From an uncultured Bacteroidales bacterium (lineage in GTDB: Bacteria > Bacteroidota > Bacteroidia > Bacteroidales > P3): a stretch of DNA of 54,664 nucleotides. Numbering within the stretch: position 1 is the stretch's first letter; the number at the start of each line of letters is the position of its first letter. The stretch is from positions 1-54,664 of the forward strand of contig ONLQ01000011.1 of NCBI GenBank assembly GCA_900318665.1, written 5' to 3'. A program made the position numbers and the translations under genes. Under the pieces are notes generated by a model. That model was not told the origin of the DNA, did not search any database, and saw nothing but the letters and a program-made list of their open reading frames with translations. Shown in pieces: positions 43,175 to 50,773 of the stretch.

Positions 43175-44152
43175 TTATAGTCTGTCGTTAGGCTTCAGCG
43201 ATAGGCAGATTGCTATAAAACGCAGTTTCTCAGCGTTGTTGTAGAAGAAAATATCGCCAGTGGCTATGGCTTGTAGCAGTGTGCGCAAACGGTGGCGGCT
43301 GTTGGAATAGTAGAGGGTCTGCATAAGGCTGCGAAAATAGGGGTTATGTCTGTCTCCGTCAACCGCTTTCAACAGCATTTTGCGTTGTTGTGCCACGTCG
43401 TTTATTTCCAATAAATCAGTTAGCCCGCAACTCTCAAGCCATTCCACAATACAGCGTTTGCGTATCGCCGTGCGCCCATCAAGTTGATTGCTCCCATTTG
43501 TGCTGCTAATCTGGCTTTTAGATATTCGCAGCCAGAGCAATTCCTCCTTTAGGTTGGCATATTTCCCCAAATGGCGCAACTGCTCCCACAAGCGGTAGTC
43601 TTGTGCGGTACGATAACTCTCGTCGTATTCTATATTGTTGAGTGTCAGAATGTCTCGTTGTATAATGACCGTGGGGTGAACGAAGCATGAGGTGGTAAGC
43701 AACTGTGCTTTGATTTCGTTATCGTTGAGGCGCACCCAGTGGTTGTTGGTCAGCATGCCGAGCAGCGACCATTGTCCGAAACTCTTGTAGCGTGTGCCGC
43801 ACACTATTACATCGGCATGAGTGTCCATATATGCCACTTGGCGTTCAAGGCGTTGCGGCATTGATATGTCGTCGGCATCCATGCGTGCCACATAGCGCCC
43901 TTCGGCACGCCGCAAAGCACGGTTCAGCGAGCGTGTCAGGCCAATATTTTGTTCGTTCTCAATCACTATTATGCGGTTGTCCTGCTGCCGATATTGTTGC
44001 AGCAAATCTCTGTTTTCCGACCTCTCGGGGCAGTCGTTTACAATAATGTATTCAAAGTCAGTAAAAGTCTGCGCAAGTATCGAGTCGATAGCCTGCCGCA
44101 TCCACTCGACAGGTTCCCGATAAACACTCATTATAACAGAAACAACCGGCAT
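43175..44152 (-). CDS. Family 2 glycosyltransferase
   Basis: A 325-residue GT-A protein: VVSVIMSVYREPVEWMRQAIDSIL begins the domain and YVARMDADDISMPQRLERQ has the DxD motif. It has no clear membrane helix. It lies downstream of the REP/RAYT element. Product unknown; likely a cell-surface polysaccharide. Confidence 0.9.
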   Translation of the reverse strand: MPVVSVIMSVYREPVEWMRQAIDSILAQTFTDFEYIIVNDCPERSENRDLLQQYRQQDNRIIVIENEQNIGLTRSLNRALRRAEGRYVARMDADDISMPQRLERQVAYMDTHADVIVCGTRYKSFGQWSLLGMLTNNHWVRLNDNEIKAQLLTTSCFVHPTVIIQRDILTLNNIEYDESYRTAQDYRLWEQLRHLGKYANLKEELLWLRISKSQISSTNGSNQLDGRTAIRKRCIVEWLESCGLTDLLEINDVAQQRKMLLKAVDGDRHNPYFRSLMQTLYYSNSRHRLRTLLQAIATGDIFFYNNAEKLRFIAICLSLKPNDRL

Positions 44153-44283
44153 TATTTATAAGATGGATTTGAAAGATGTGAGTTCAGCAATGAAATTGTA
44201 AATCTGTGGTGATTTATAGGCCCAAAGTATTTCTATGCAAATATTTGGGTATAGAGTGTTCGGAATGAGTTGTGATGTAATGA

Positions 44284-44517
44284 TTTTGCCCTTACAGGGC
44301 GTTTATCGTTTTTCGTTATTCCCCAGGGCGTTGCCCTGGTCTATTTGATTATAGGCCTTTCAGGCCATTACTTCAATGCTCCAAAATGGCATTACCAAAG
44401 TCAGAAGGGGCATTATTGGACCGTTAGACATCGCCCCGAAGGGGCATTAATCTGCCAGCCCATGGCAACGCCTTGGGTATTGTATGCACGATTTTATTTC
44501 GCCCTGTAAGGGCAAAA
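44284..44517. repeat. REP-type palindromic element (BIME-like)
   Basis: The ends are exact inverse copies: TTTTGCCCTTACAGGGCG at 44284-44301 and its reverse complement at 44500-44517. Inside are nested hairpins: CCCAGGGCGTTGCCCTGG (44322-44339), GGCCTTTCAGGCC (44354-44366), GCCCCGAAGGGGC (44433-44445) and CCCATGGCAACGCCTTGGG (44459-44477), the last being an inverse variant of the first of these. It lies directly behind the RAYT transposase gene, as expected for REP sequences and their transposase. Confidence 0.85.
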
Positions 44518-44528
44518 CCATGAAAATT

Positions 44529-44984
44529 TCAGTCCGACAGAACGTATCTTTCATCATAATCTATTTTGTGCAATTCTAACAGTCTCAAATATTCATCTTG
44601 ATATTTTTGCGTTTTATGATGCTCCTCTTGATTGCCAATATATGCAATCACAGCATCAACATTTGACTGGCTAACGGAGAACGCCGCATATCCTCCTTGC
44701 CATGCAAACCTCTCATATTTTGGTGACAATGTCTTTATCCAACGGCTACTATTCCGTTTCATCTCTTCTACAACATGCGCGACTGTCTCTGTCTTTGAAA
44801 ATATAATCAATGCATGCACATGATTTTCCGTGCCACCCACACACAGTATATGGCATCCCGTGCTATTGACAAGTCCACCTATGTATTTATGCATTTGTTC
44901 AAGGTGTTCGGTCATTATCGTTGGACTTGTCGTTTTCACATGGAATATGACATGAAGATATATTTTGCAAAGAGATTGAGGCAT
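44529..44984 (-). CDS. REP-associated transposase (IS200/IS605 TnpA-like, RAYT)
   Basis: A 151-residue Y1 single-strand transposase. The HUH motif is HVH in GTENHVHALIIF and the catalytic Tyr is in DAVIAYIGNQEEHH. The N-terminus SLCKIYLHVIFHVK matches the family. The gene is complete and its 3' end is 12 bp from a palindromic element. No accessory TnpB is present. Confidence 0.9.
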   Translation of the reverse strand: MPQSLCKIYLHVIFHVKTTSPTIMTEHLEQMHKYIGGLVNSTGCHILCVGGTENHVHALIIFSKTETVAHVVEEMKRNSSRWIKTLSPKYERFAWQGGYAAFSVSQSNVDAVIAYIGNQEEHHKTQKYQDEYLRLLELHKIDYDERYVLSD

Positions 44985-45082
44985 AATGCTTTTGTCATTT
45001 CATTTATACATTTTATGTTGCCTTTGTCAATTTGTTTGGATGCCATTCAATTAGGTATAATCATTTATCATAATATCGCTTT

Positions 45083-45982
45083 TTACATTCCTCCCTTTGC
45101 CAAATCCAGATTGACCCACGAACCGAAGGTGTAGTCCCACTCTTCGGGTGTGAAGGGTTCGAGGCCGCTATGGTGGAAGAATGTCATCTCGCCGAACAGC
45201 ACACGGTTGCCGACCTCGTAAAGGTCTATGCGAACCTCTGGGATGCCTTTTGACAGGCGTGCTGCCAGTTGCTTCATCAGTTCGAAATTGTGGGGTCGGG
45301 CTGGTATTTGTGCCGCATTGGGATGCCCGTTGGTGAATGGCAGGTGGTTGTAGTCGGCATCGAAGAAGTCGAACTTGGTCTCTTCGCCAGGTGTGTTGCG
45401 GTCCGATGCTACGAAAAGGGCTCGCACCTTGCCATCGAAGCAGAAAAACTTGTAGTCTTTCAAATCGCCGTCGGGACTTTCGATATATTCCTCGGCAATA
45501 ATGCGACGTTCCACGTCTTTATACGGCCATTCGCGTGCCGCCTTATAGAAATCGTTTTGCAGGCATTGATGCAGTTTCTCACTGGCAGCCTTTTTGTCGA
45601 GACTCGATTTGTCGGTGCAGATAACGAGGCCACCGCTGTCGTGGGTGCATTTCAGCACAAAGCGCTGCGGCAGTGCCTCCCAGTCTATCTCTTCGGCAGT
45701 GCGCCACGAGGCAATGGTCGGCACCACGTATTCCGCACCTATGGCATTGGCCACATATTCCTTCACCTTCAGTTTATCAACCATCGTGGTATATATCGGC
45801 CTGTGGTCGTGAAGTTTGAGCCATTGCAGTTTCTCGTTGAAGGTTTGCGGATTGCGAAGATGCGGCCAGCATCCCATCTTTATGCGAAACAGCAGGCGCA
45901 GATATGCCCCGTCGGGCAGCCATTTGCAGTAGTGCTGAAACTTATTGGCAAAAAAGTATCTATGATTGTAAAGGAATCCCAT
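45083..45982 (-). CDS. TupA-like ATP-grasp protein
   Basis: A 299-residue ATP-grasp enzyme of the TupA type from teichuronopeptide and capsule loci. Typical parts are LRNPQTFNEKLQWLKLHDHRPIYTTMVDKLKVKEYV, RFVLKCTHDSGG (ATP-grasp loop), IIAEEYIESPDGDLKDYKFFCFDGKV and EVRIDLYEVGNRVLFGEMTFFHHSG with the metal-binding acids. I set the start at ATG 45982; a TTG three codons upstream is less likely. It may ligate an amino acid to a surface polysaccharide. Confidence 0.85.
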   Translation of the reverse strand: MGFLYNHRYFFANKFQHYCKWLPDGAYLRLLFRIKMGCWPHLRNPQTFNEKLQWLKLHDHRPIYTTMVDKLKVKEYVANAIGAEYVVPTIASWRTAEEIDWEALPQRFVLKCTHDSGGLVICTDKSSLDKKAASEKLHQCLQNDFYKAAREWPYKDVERRIIAEEYIESPDGDLKDYKFFCFDGKVRALFVASDRNTPGEETKFDFFDADYNHLPFTNGHPNAAQIPARPHNFELMKQLAARLSKGIPEVRIDLYEVGNRVLFGEMTFFHHSGLEPFTPEEWDYTFGSWVNLDLAKGGM

Positions 45983-45985
45983 AGA

Positions 45986-46037
45986 ATTCAATTTTCAATT
46001 TTCTGCCGGAGGCGTCGGCTCAGCCGACAACTTTCAA
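45986..46037. repeat. Hairpin flanked by TTCAATTTT repeats between ADH and TupA-like genes
   Basis: GTCGGC-TCA-GCCGAC at 46014-46028 is flanked by TTCAATTTT-type repeats on both sides (45988-46001 and 46033-46041). It looks like a small dispersed intergenic element; function unknown. Confidence 0.5.
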
Positions 46038-46040
46038 TTT

Positions 46041-47207
46041 TTAGAAGCATTCTTTCAGCATTTGCAGCACCTCGTCGGTGGTAGGCACATGATAACCACC
46101 TATCTTGTTGCAACTCTTGGCAATGAGTGGCAGCATTTCCTCGGTGGTGCCCACCTCGCGCAGGGTCTGCGGTATGCCCATTTCGGCAATGAAGCGGCTT
46201 AGGCATTCGATGCCTTCCAGTGCCACCTGCTCGTCGCTCTTGCCCGAAGCGTCAACATGCCAGATGTTCTTGGCATAGCGCACAAAGCGGTGCAGTCCGT
46301 AGCGATAGATGTGCTTGTAGTAAGGCACCGAGATTATTGCGAGTCCGATGCCGTGGGCGCAGTCGGTATATGCACCCAATTGGTGTTCTATCTGGTGTAC
46401 CATCCAGTCCTGACGTTTCGATACGGCAAGAATCTTGTTCAATGCCATCGTTGCACACCACATTATGTTGCTGCGGGCCTCGTAGTCGTTGGGATTCTTT
46501 ACAGCGGCACGGGCTGCCGAAATCAGCGCCAGCATATCGCCTTCGAGCAGGTAGTCGCTCACACAGTCGTCGTCGCCACTGAAATACTGCTCCATAAGGT
46601 GCGAGAAAATGTCGAAAATGCCGCTAACCATCTGATAGTGTGGCACGCTATAGGTGAATTCGGGATTGAGGATAGAGAATTTTGGCGAGAAGGTGTCGGT
46701 GGGGAACACTCGGCCTTGCTTTATCATCTTCTCCTCGTTGGTGATTACCGAGCCACCATTCATTTCAGAGGCGGTGCCAGTCATGGTGAGAATAGTGCCG
46801 ATTGGCACTACTGGGTGTTCCACTGCTTCGCCCTGCATCCAGTAGCGCTGCCACGGGTCGCCTTGGCAGTTGGCTGCTGCGGCAATGCCTTTCGAGCAGT
46901 CTATCACCGAGCCGCCGCCTACGGCGAGGATAAGGTCTATTTTTTTCTCCTCCACTATCTTTGCACCCGCCAATACCTGCGCGTAGGATGGGTTGGACTT
47001 GATGCCTTGCAACTCGAAAACTGCTTTGCCCGTCGCATTCAATGCTGCCATCACTACGTTGTATATTCCGTTGGATTTAATCGAATTGCGACCATATACC
47101 AGCAGTATGTTTTTGCCATAGCGTTTCAATTCTTCCGGTAGGTGCTGCATGGCTGTGTGGCCGAAATGTATGCGTGTGGGGTTCTCAAAGGTGAAATCTA
47201 TATTCAT
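46041..47207 (-). CDS. Iron-containing alcohol dehydrogenase (YqhD/BdhA type)
   Basis: A 388-residue NAD(P)-linked alcohol/aldehyde dehydrogenase. The cofactor loop GGGSVIDCSKGIAAA is near 95-110, and the metal ligands lie in FSHLMEQYF and VHQIEHQLGAYTDCAHG. It resembles butanol dehydrogenases and YqhD, which reduce short-chain or toxic aldehydes. The gene is complete and is followed at 59 nt by the TupA-like gene. Confidence 0.92.
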   Translation of the reverse strand: MNIDFTFENPTRIHFGHTAMQHLPEELKRYGKNILLVYGRNSIKSNGIYNVVMAALNATGKAVFELQGIKSNPSYAQVLAGAKIVEEKKIDLILAVGGGSVIDCSKGIAAAANCQGDPWQRYWMQGEAVEHPVVPIGTILTMTGTASEMNGGSVITNEEKMIKQGRVFPTDTFSPKFSILNPEFTYSVPHYQMVSGIFDIFSHLMEQYFSGDDDCVSDYLLEGDMLALISAARAAVKNPNDYEARSNIMWCATMALNKILAVSKRQDWMVHQIEHQLGAYTDCAHGIGLAIISVPYYKHIYRYGLHRFVRYAKNIWHVDASGKSDEQVALEGIECLSRFIAEMGIPQTLREVGTTEEMLPLIAKSCNKIGGYHVPTTDEVLQMLKECF

Positions 47208-47259
47208 AATTTTATTTGGTTGGTGTTCTGAAATGTTGAATTGTTGTTAGTTCAGAGCC

Positions 47260-47433
47260 TCATTTCTTTTTCTTGCAGGTGCAGTTTGCGCAGCGTCCTG
47301 TTTTGGGGTCTGCATTGGTGCATGGGCGTTTGAATTCGTGGCTTTTCTTCATAAGCATCTTTATTCCAAGCCCCGCCATCATTAGCATCACTACGATGAC
47401 TGCTGCTATCACTGCGAAAAGTAGAGTGTTCAT
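47260..47433 (-). CDS. 57-aa Cys-rich small membrane protein
   Basis: A small gene in a frame hidden by a longer shadow frame. It codes a membrane helix (LLFAVIAAVIVVMLMMAGLGI, about residues 4-24), then a basic linker and a Cys-rich tail (RPCTNADPKTGRCANCTCKKKK) with four Cys: C38, C48, C51 and C53. Its ATG (47431-47433) overlaps the thioesterase stop (TAATG), so it is translationally coupled. A C-terminal Cys cluster behind one helix recalls NqrM/FeoB-associated proteins; the match is by pattern only. Confidence 0.7.
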   Translation of the reverse strand: MNTLLFAVIAAVIVVMLMMAGLGIKMLMKKSHEFKRPCTNADPKTGRCANCTCKKKK

Positions 47434-47828
47434 TATCTTTGGTTTTGTAGTTTGTTGTTTGCTTTGGATTGAAATTTGTCGCGGTGCACAATGAAACGTT
47501 CATGCCTGCCCTCGCCAATCACTCCTGCCTCATCGTAGGCTGCCACGCTGAAAACCAGTCGTCGCCCGTCTATCTCTATTAGTTCGCTCTTGCATCGCAC
47601 CTTCATTCCGATAGGTGTTGCGGCTGTATGCGAGATGTCTATATGTGTGCCTACGGTGGTCAGCCCCTCGTCGAGATATGGCACCACGCTTTCGTTGCAG
47701 GTGCGCTCCATCAGGGCTATCATCATAGGAGTGGCGAATACATCAACAAGTCCGCTGCCTATTGCAGCGGCACTCTGTGCCGGGTCCACGGTCTGCTCTA
47801 TGCGACCTTCTATTCCAATGGTCAGCAT
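47433..47828 (-). CDS. Hotdog-fold thioesterase (FlK-like)
   Basis: A 131-residue single-domain hotdog protein: GRIEQTVDPAQSAAAIGSGLVDVFATPMMIALMERTC, then TTVGTHIDISHTAATPIGMKV and GEGRHERFIVHRDKF. This matches the fluoroacetyl-CoA-thioesterase-like family that is common in anaerobes, with Glu in MERTC and His in DISHTAAT as candidate active residues. The substrate is an acyl-CoA but unknown. It is coupled to the 57-aa membrane protein. Confidence 0.85.
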   Translation of the reverse strand: MLTIGIEGRIEQTVDPAQSAAAIGSGLVDVFATPMMIALMERTCNESVVPYLDEGLTTVGTHIDISHTAATPIGMKVRCKSELIEIDGRRLVFSVAAYDEAGVIGEGRHERFIVHRDKFQSKANNKLQNQR

Positions 47829-47832
47829 GGTC

Positions 47833-48342
47833 CTATCTCATTAGTTTTGCGTCGACAAAATTGTATTTCGGATAGGCTGCTTTCAGTTCCTTCAAAGCCT
47901 TGTCGGCATTGCTACCGCCCGATGTGGCGAAAAGGTGAATCTCTTTGCCCGTCAAGTCGTGGGCTTCGATAAAGGTGTTGATAATTGTTGGCGCGGTGTA
48001 CCACCAGATAGGGAATCCGATATAGACCACGTCGTAGTCTGCGATATTCGACAGAGTGTCCTTAATGGCGGGGCGCGACGATTTGTCAGCCATCTCTACC
48101 GAACTGCGCGACTGCTTGTTCTGCCAGTTCAGGTCGGCATCGGTATAAGGTGTTGCCGGGGCAATCTCCCAAAGGTCGGCTTTCATTTCTTTTGCCAGTT
48201 TCTGTGCTGCACGCTTGGTGTTGTTGGTGCAGGAAAAATAGGTTACAATGGTTTTCATATCTTTGATGTTTTGTTTCTCTTTCTGAGCCTGTCCACCCAT
48301 AGCCACGATAAGGCAGAGGAGGAGTAAAAAAATGCGTTTCAT
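47833..48342 (-). CDS. Secreted flavodoxin-like protein
   Basis: A 169-residue flavodoxin of the FMN-binding type (IVTYFSCTNNTKRAAQKLA phosphate-binding loop; DVVYIGFPIWWYTAPT) preceded by a signal-peptide-like N-terminus (KRIFLLLLCLIVAMGGQAQKEKQN). An internal ATG (MKTIVTYFS, residue 30) would give a cytosolic 140-aa form. If the first ATG is right, the protein is periplasmic, which is unusual but known in Bacteroidales. It lies 4 nt before the thioesterase gene. Confidence 0.83.
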   Translation of the reverse strand: MKRIFLLLLCLIVAMGGQAQKEKQNIKDMKTIVTYFSCTNNTKRAAQKLAKEMKADLWEIAPATPYTDADLNWQNKQSRSSVEMADKSSRPAIKDTLSNIADYDVVYIGFPIWWYTAPTIINTFIEAHDLTGKEIHLFATSGGSNADKALKELKAAYPKYNFVDAKLMR

Positions 48343-48454
48343 AATGAAATGGTTTTAAATATGCAAAAATACGTTTTTTGCACGACATAACAAAAACTGT
48401 GTTCAACAACTAAGTACAACACGGTTCTGCAAAAAAAAAAACTAACGAATAAAG

Positions 48455-48487
48455 AAAAGCCGAGGTCAGTAATGGCCTCGGCTTTTT
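48455..48487 (-). terminator. Rho-independent terminator after the Nim-like gene
   Basis: AAAAGCCGAGG/CCTCGGCTTTT stem (48455-48486) with an 8-10 nt loop; on the minus strand it ends in a CTTTTCTTT tract, 36 nt after the Nim-like gene stop. Confidence 0.85.
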
Positions 48488-48522
48488 AGTTTAGGTGAAT
48501 ATCGTTCCCCCTACAGCGTCAT

Positions 48523-49032
48523 TTATTTCTTCATCTTCACAAGTTCAATGGCCTCTTTACCGGTTATGTGTTCGATGTCAAGGCGTAGCAGGACAATGTG
48601 TTGCAGGTGGTTTTCTGGCGACATGTGCTTGCCGATTTCATTATCTGTCGCTGTTGGATGGCCGGGGTTGTATCGCTCGCCGAGCAGTCGAAGTGCGGAC
48701 ATTTTTCCTTCCTCATCTTCGATGATATGTATTCGACCAAAGACGATGACGGAGCGAAAATAGGTGGTGTACTTGTCGGGATGAACTTCGTCACTCTCGA
48801 TGACGGTGAACGAGCAACGCTCCTCGCTTTGTATGGCGTCGATTTTATGCCCAGCGATGGCCGAGTGAAAGTATATCGCACCATCGTGATACACATAACT
48901 GAGAGGAACACCATAAGGATAGCCGTTGTCGCCAACGAGTGCCAGCACACCCGCTGTTGCCTTTTCGAGGATTTCGATACATTTTTCCGTAGGCAGTTCC
49001 TGCCGTATGCGGCGCATAGGTCTGAATTCCAT
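48523..49032 (-). CDS. Nim-like FMN-binding protein (pyridoxamine-phosphate-oxidase fold)
   Basis: A 169-residue split-barrel flavoprotein. MRRIRQELPTEKCIEILEKATAGVLALVGDNGYPYGVPLSYVY and HSAIAGHKIDAIQ closely follow the Bacteroides NimA family, which reduces nitro compounds. Chromosomal homologues of this kind are common and mostly not tied to any resistance, so the function is left open. It follows the SMR exporter gene by 1 nt, so they form one operon. Confidence 0.85.
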   Translation of the reverse strand: MEFRPMRRIRQELPTEKCIEILEKATAGVLALVGDNGYPYGVPLSYVYHDGAIYFHSAIAGHKIDAIQSEERCSFTVIESDEVHPDKYTTYFRSVIVFGRIHIIEDEEGKMSALRLLGERYNPGHPTATDNEIGKHMSPENHLQHIVLLRLDIEHITGKEAIELVKMKK

Positions 49033-49033
49033 A

Positions 49034-49372
49034 TTATTCTACAATTTTAAGTCCTACAATTGATAAAATCAGTGTGCTCAGGAAGAACACCCGCCAGAAT
49101 GTGGCTGGCTCGTGGAACACAAATATGCCCAGCATTACAGCTCCGACGGCGCCGATGCCCGTCCACACAGGGTAGGCTACACCCACAGGGATGGTCTGCG
49201 TGGCACGCGCCAGTAGCACGGCGCTCAAAACATACAGCAATGCAAAACTCACAATCCACATCCACCACTCGCCCGATACACTTGCAGACCCGATTACCTT
49301 GGCCTTGCCCAGGCAGAAGGTGAACCCCATCTCGCAGCATCCGGCAAGAATAAGAACAATCCAATTAAGCAT
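49034..49372 (-). CDS. SMR-family small exporter (SugE/Gdx-like)
   Basis: A 112-residue protein with four membrane helices. The single conserved membrane Glu is in GCCEMGF (E14), and VAYPVWTGIGAVGAVMLGIFVFHEPAT is the SugE/Gdx subgroup signature, as opposed to the EmrE type. Members of that subgroup export guanidinium. No guanidine riboswitch is recognisable upstream (49373-49640 has no gene). Confidence 0.88.
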   Translation of the reverse strand: MLNWIVLILAGCCEMGFTFCLGKAKVIGSASVSGEWWMWIVSFALLYVLSAVLLARATQTIPVGVAYPVWTGIGAVGAVMLGIFVFHEPATFWRVFFLSTLILSIVGLKIVE

Positions 49373-49645
49373 AATTACAATGATTTAAGAAACGATGCTT
49401 GACTGTGGGCTGCAAGACACTATGCTCGGCGACTCCATCCGAAGTAGATACTCATATAACGATGACCATCAGTTTTTTATTGCTCTTGCATAATGGAATC
49501 TCACTTAAAACAAACATTCGTATATCAGCCTCCGCAGTCGAATGCAGTATCATTCCTTGTGCTGCTGAAATTAGGCAGAAATATATATTTTATTTGACTT
49601 GTTATATAGCAAAAAAGAAGAAACCTTTTGTGGTTTCTTCTTTCG

Positions 49646-49719
49646 CTCCCCAAGTAGGACTTGAACCTACGACCCCCTGATTAACAGTCAGGTGCTCTAA
49701 CCAACTGAGCTATTGAGGA
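49646..49719 (-). tRNA. tRNA-Asn (GTT)
   Basis: 74 nt, with acceptor stem TCCTCAA/TTGGGGA and discriminator G, anticodon GTT in loop CTGTTAA, and T-loop TTCAAGT. It is preceded by a full consensus promoter. Confidence 0.95.
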
Positions 49720-49745
49720 AGACTTCTTTCGTTTGAAATCGGGTG

Positions 49746-49776
49746 CAAAGATACGCTCTTTTTTCTAATTGGCAAA
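49746..49776 (-). promoter_or_regulatory. Promoter of tRNA-Asn
   Basis: On the minus strand, TTTG (49773-49776) and TATCTTTG (49746-49753) are spaced by 19 nt, and the tRNA begins 27 nt downstream of the -7 box. Confidence 0.82.
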
Positions 49777-49842
49777 AATTTTTTGCTTTTTTTTGATGAG
49801 TTGTTTTTAATATCTTGTTTTATAGCGGTTTGTTTTTGTGGT

Positions 49843-50694
49843 CTAAAGTGCCGCTATCTTCAGATATTCTATAATGTCGGAGGCAATGAGGGATGCTTGC
49901 GACTGATTTTTCGTTGCCAAATCGGCGGCTCGTCCGTGCAGGAACACTCCCAGCATGGCAGCCACGGCAGGGGCGAACCCCTGTGCCGCCAGACCGAGAA
50001 TGATGCCTGTGAGGCTATCGCCACAGCCTGCTGTCGCCATGCCAGCGTTGCCCGTGTGGTTGATGAACACCTGCCCTTTATGACTTATGGTGCGCGTGTG
50101 ATGGGCTTTCTGCACTATGGTAATCTTGTGCTGTGCGGCCATTTGAATTGCGTCGCCGTCGCCAAAAATGCGGTGGTATTCTCCTTCGTGGGGCGTTAGT
50201 ATGGTGCCGATAGGCAATAGCGGCAGCAGATTCTTTTTGTCGGCAGCCACGATGTTCAGCGCATCGGCGTCAAGTATGAGCGTTGTGCGTTTGCCTGTTT
50301 GTGCCGCAAGTGCTTTGAGCAGTTTTTGCAGCATCTTGCGTGTGCCTTTCTGCGTGCCGATTCCGGGACCAACGGCTATGGCCGAATAGTGGTCCAGACG
50401 TTCTGGCAGCGAGGTGCAGAAGAAGTCGCCTTTATCTATAGACACCATGGCTTCCGGCACTGCCGTCTGTAACACCTCCATTCCACAGGCTGGCGCGTGC
50501 ACGGTCAGCAGTCCTACGCCCGACCGCATACAAGCCTTGGCGGCCAGCACGGCAGCGCCCATCTTGCCCAGACTTCCGGCTATCAGCAATGCATGGCCGT
50601 AGTCTTTCTTGGTGGTTTCGGGATTGCGACGGTTGAAGATTTCGGGCATCTCAAGACTGTCAACAATATATGTGTTTTCGCTTGCCTGTCTCAT
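49843..50694 (-). CDS. nnrD: ADP-dependent NAD(P)H-hydrate dehydratase
   Basis: A 283-residue YjeF C-terminal-type (ribokinase-fold) enzyme that repairs hydrated NAD(P)H. The motifs RNPETTKKDYGHALLIAGSLGKMGAAVLAAKACMRSGVGLLTV, AVGPGIGTQKGTRKM, ILTPHEGEYHRIFG and the nucleotide loop GCGDSLTGIILGLAAQG are all present. The NnrE epimerase half of the bifunctional protein is absent, so it is a stand-alone dehydratase. Confidence 0.92.
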   Translation of the reverse strand: MRQASENTYIVDSLEMPEIFNRRNPETTKKDYGHALLIAGSLGKMGAAVLAAKACMRSGVGLLTVHAPACGMEVLQTAVPEAMVSIDKGDFFCTSLPERLDHYSAIAVGPGIGTQKGTRKMLQKLLKALAAQTGKRTTLILDADALNIVAADKKNLLPLLPIGTILTPHEGEYHRIFGDGDAIQMAAQHKITIVQKAHHTRTISHKGQVFINHTGNAGMATAGCGDSLTGIILGLAAQGFAPAVAAMLGVFLHGRAADLATKNQSQASLIASDIIEYLKIAAL

Positions 50695-50719
50695 GTGTGT
50701 GTCTTTTTGTTTGAAAGAA

Positions 50720-50744
50720 GGGGCGGATTGTTTTTATCCGCCCC
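50720..50744 (-). terminator. Hairpin between the M16 protease and nnrD
   Basis: GGGGCGGAT (50720-50728) pairs with ATCCGCCCC (50736-50744), 29 nt after the protease stop on the minus strand. It is followed by TTCTTTC. Confidence 0.7.
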
Positions 50745-50773
50745 TGTATGTTATCGGCCGGGGATTGTGCCTC

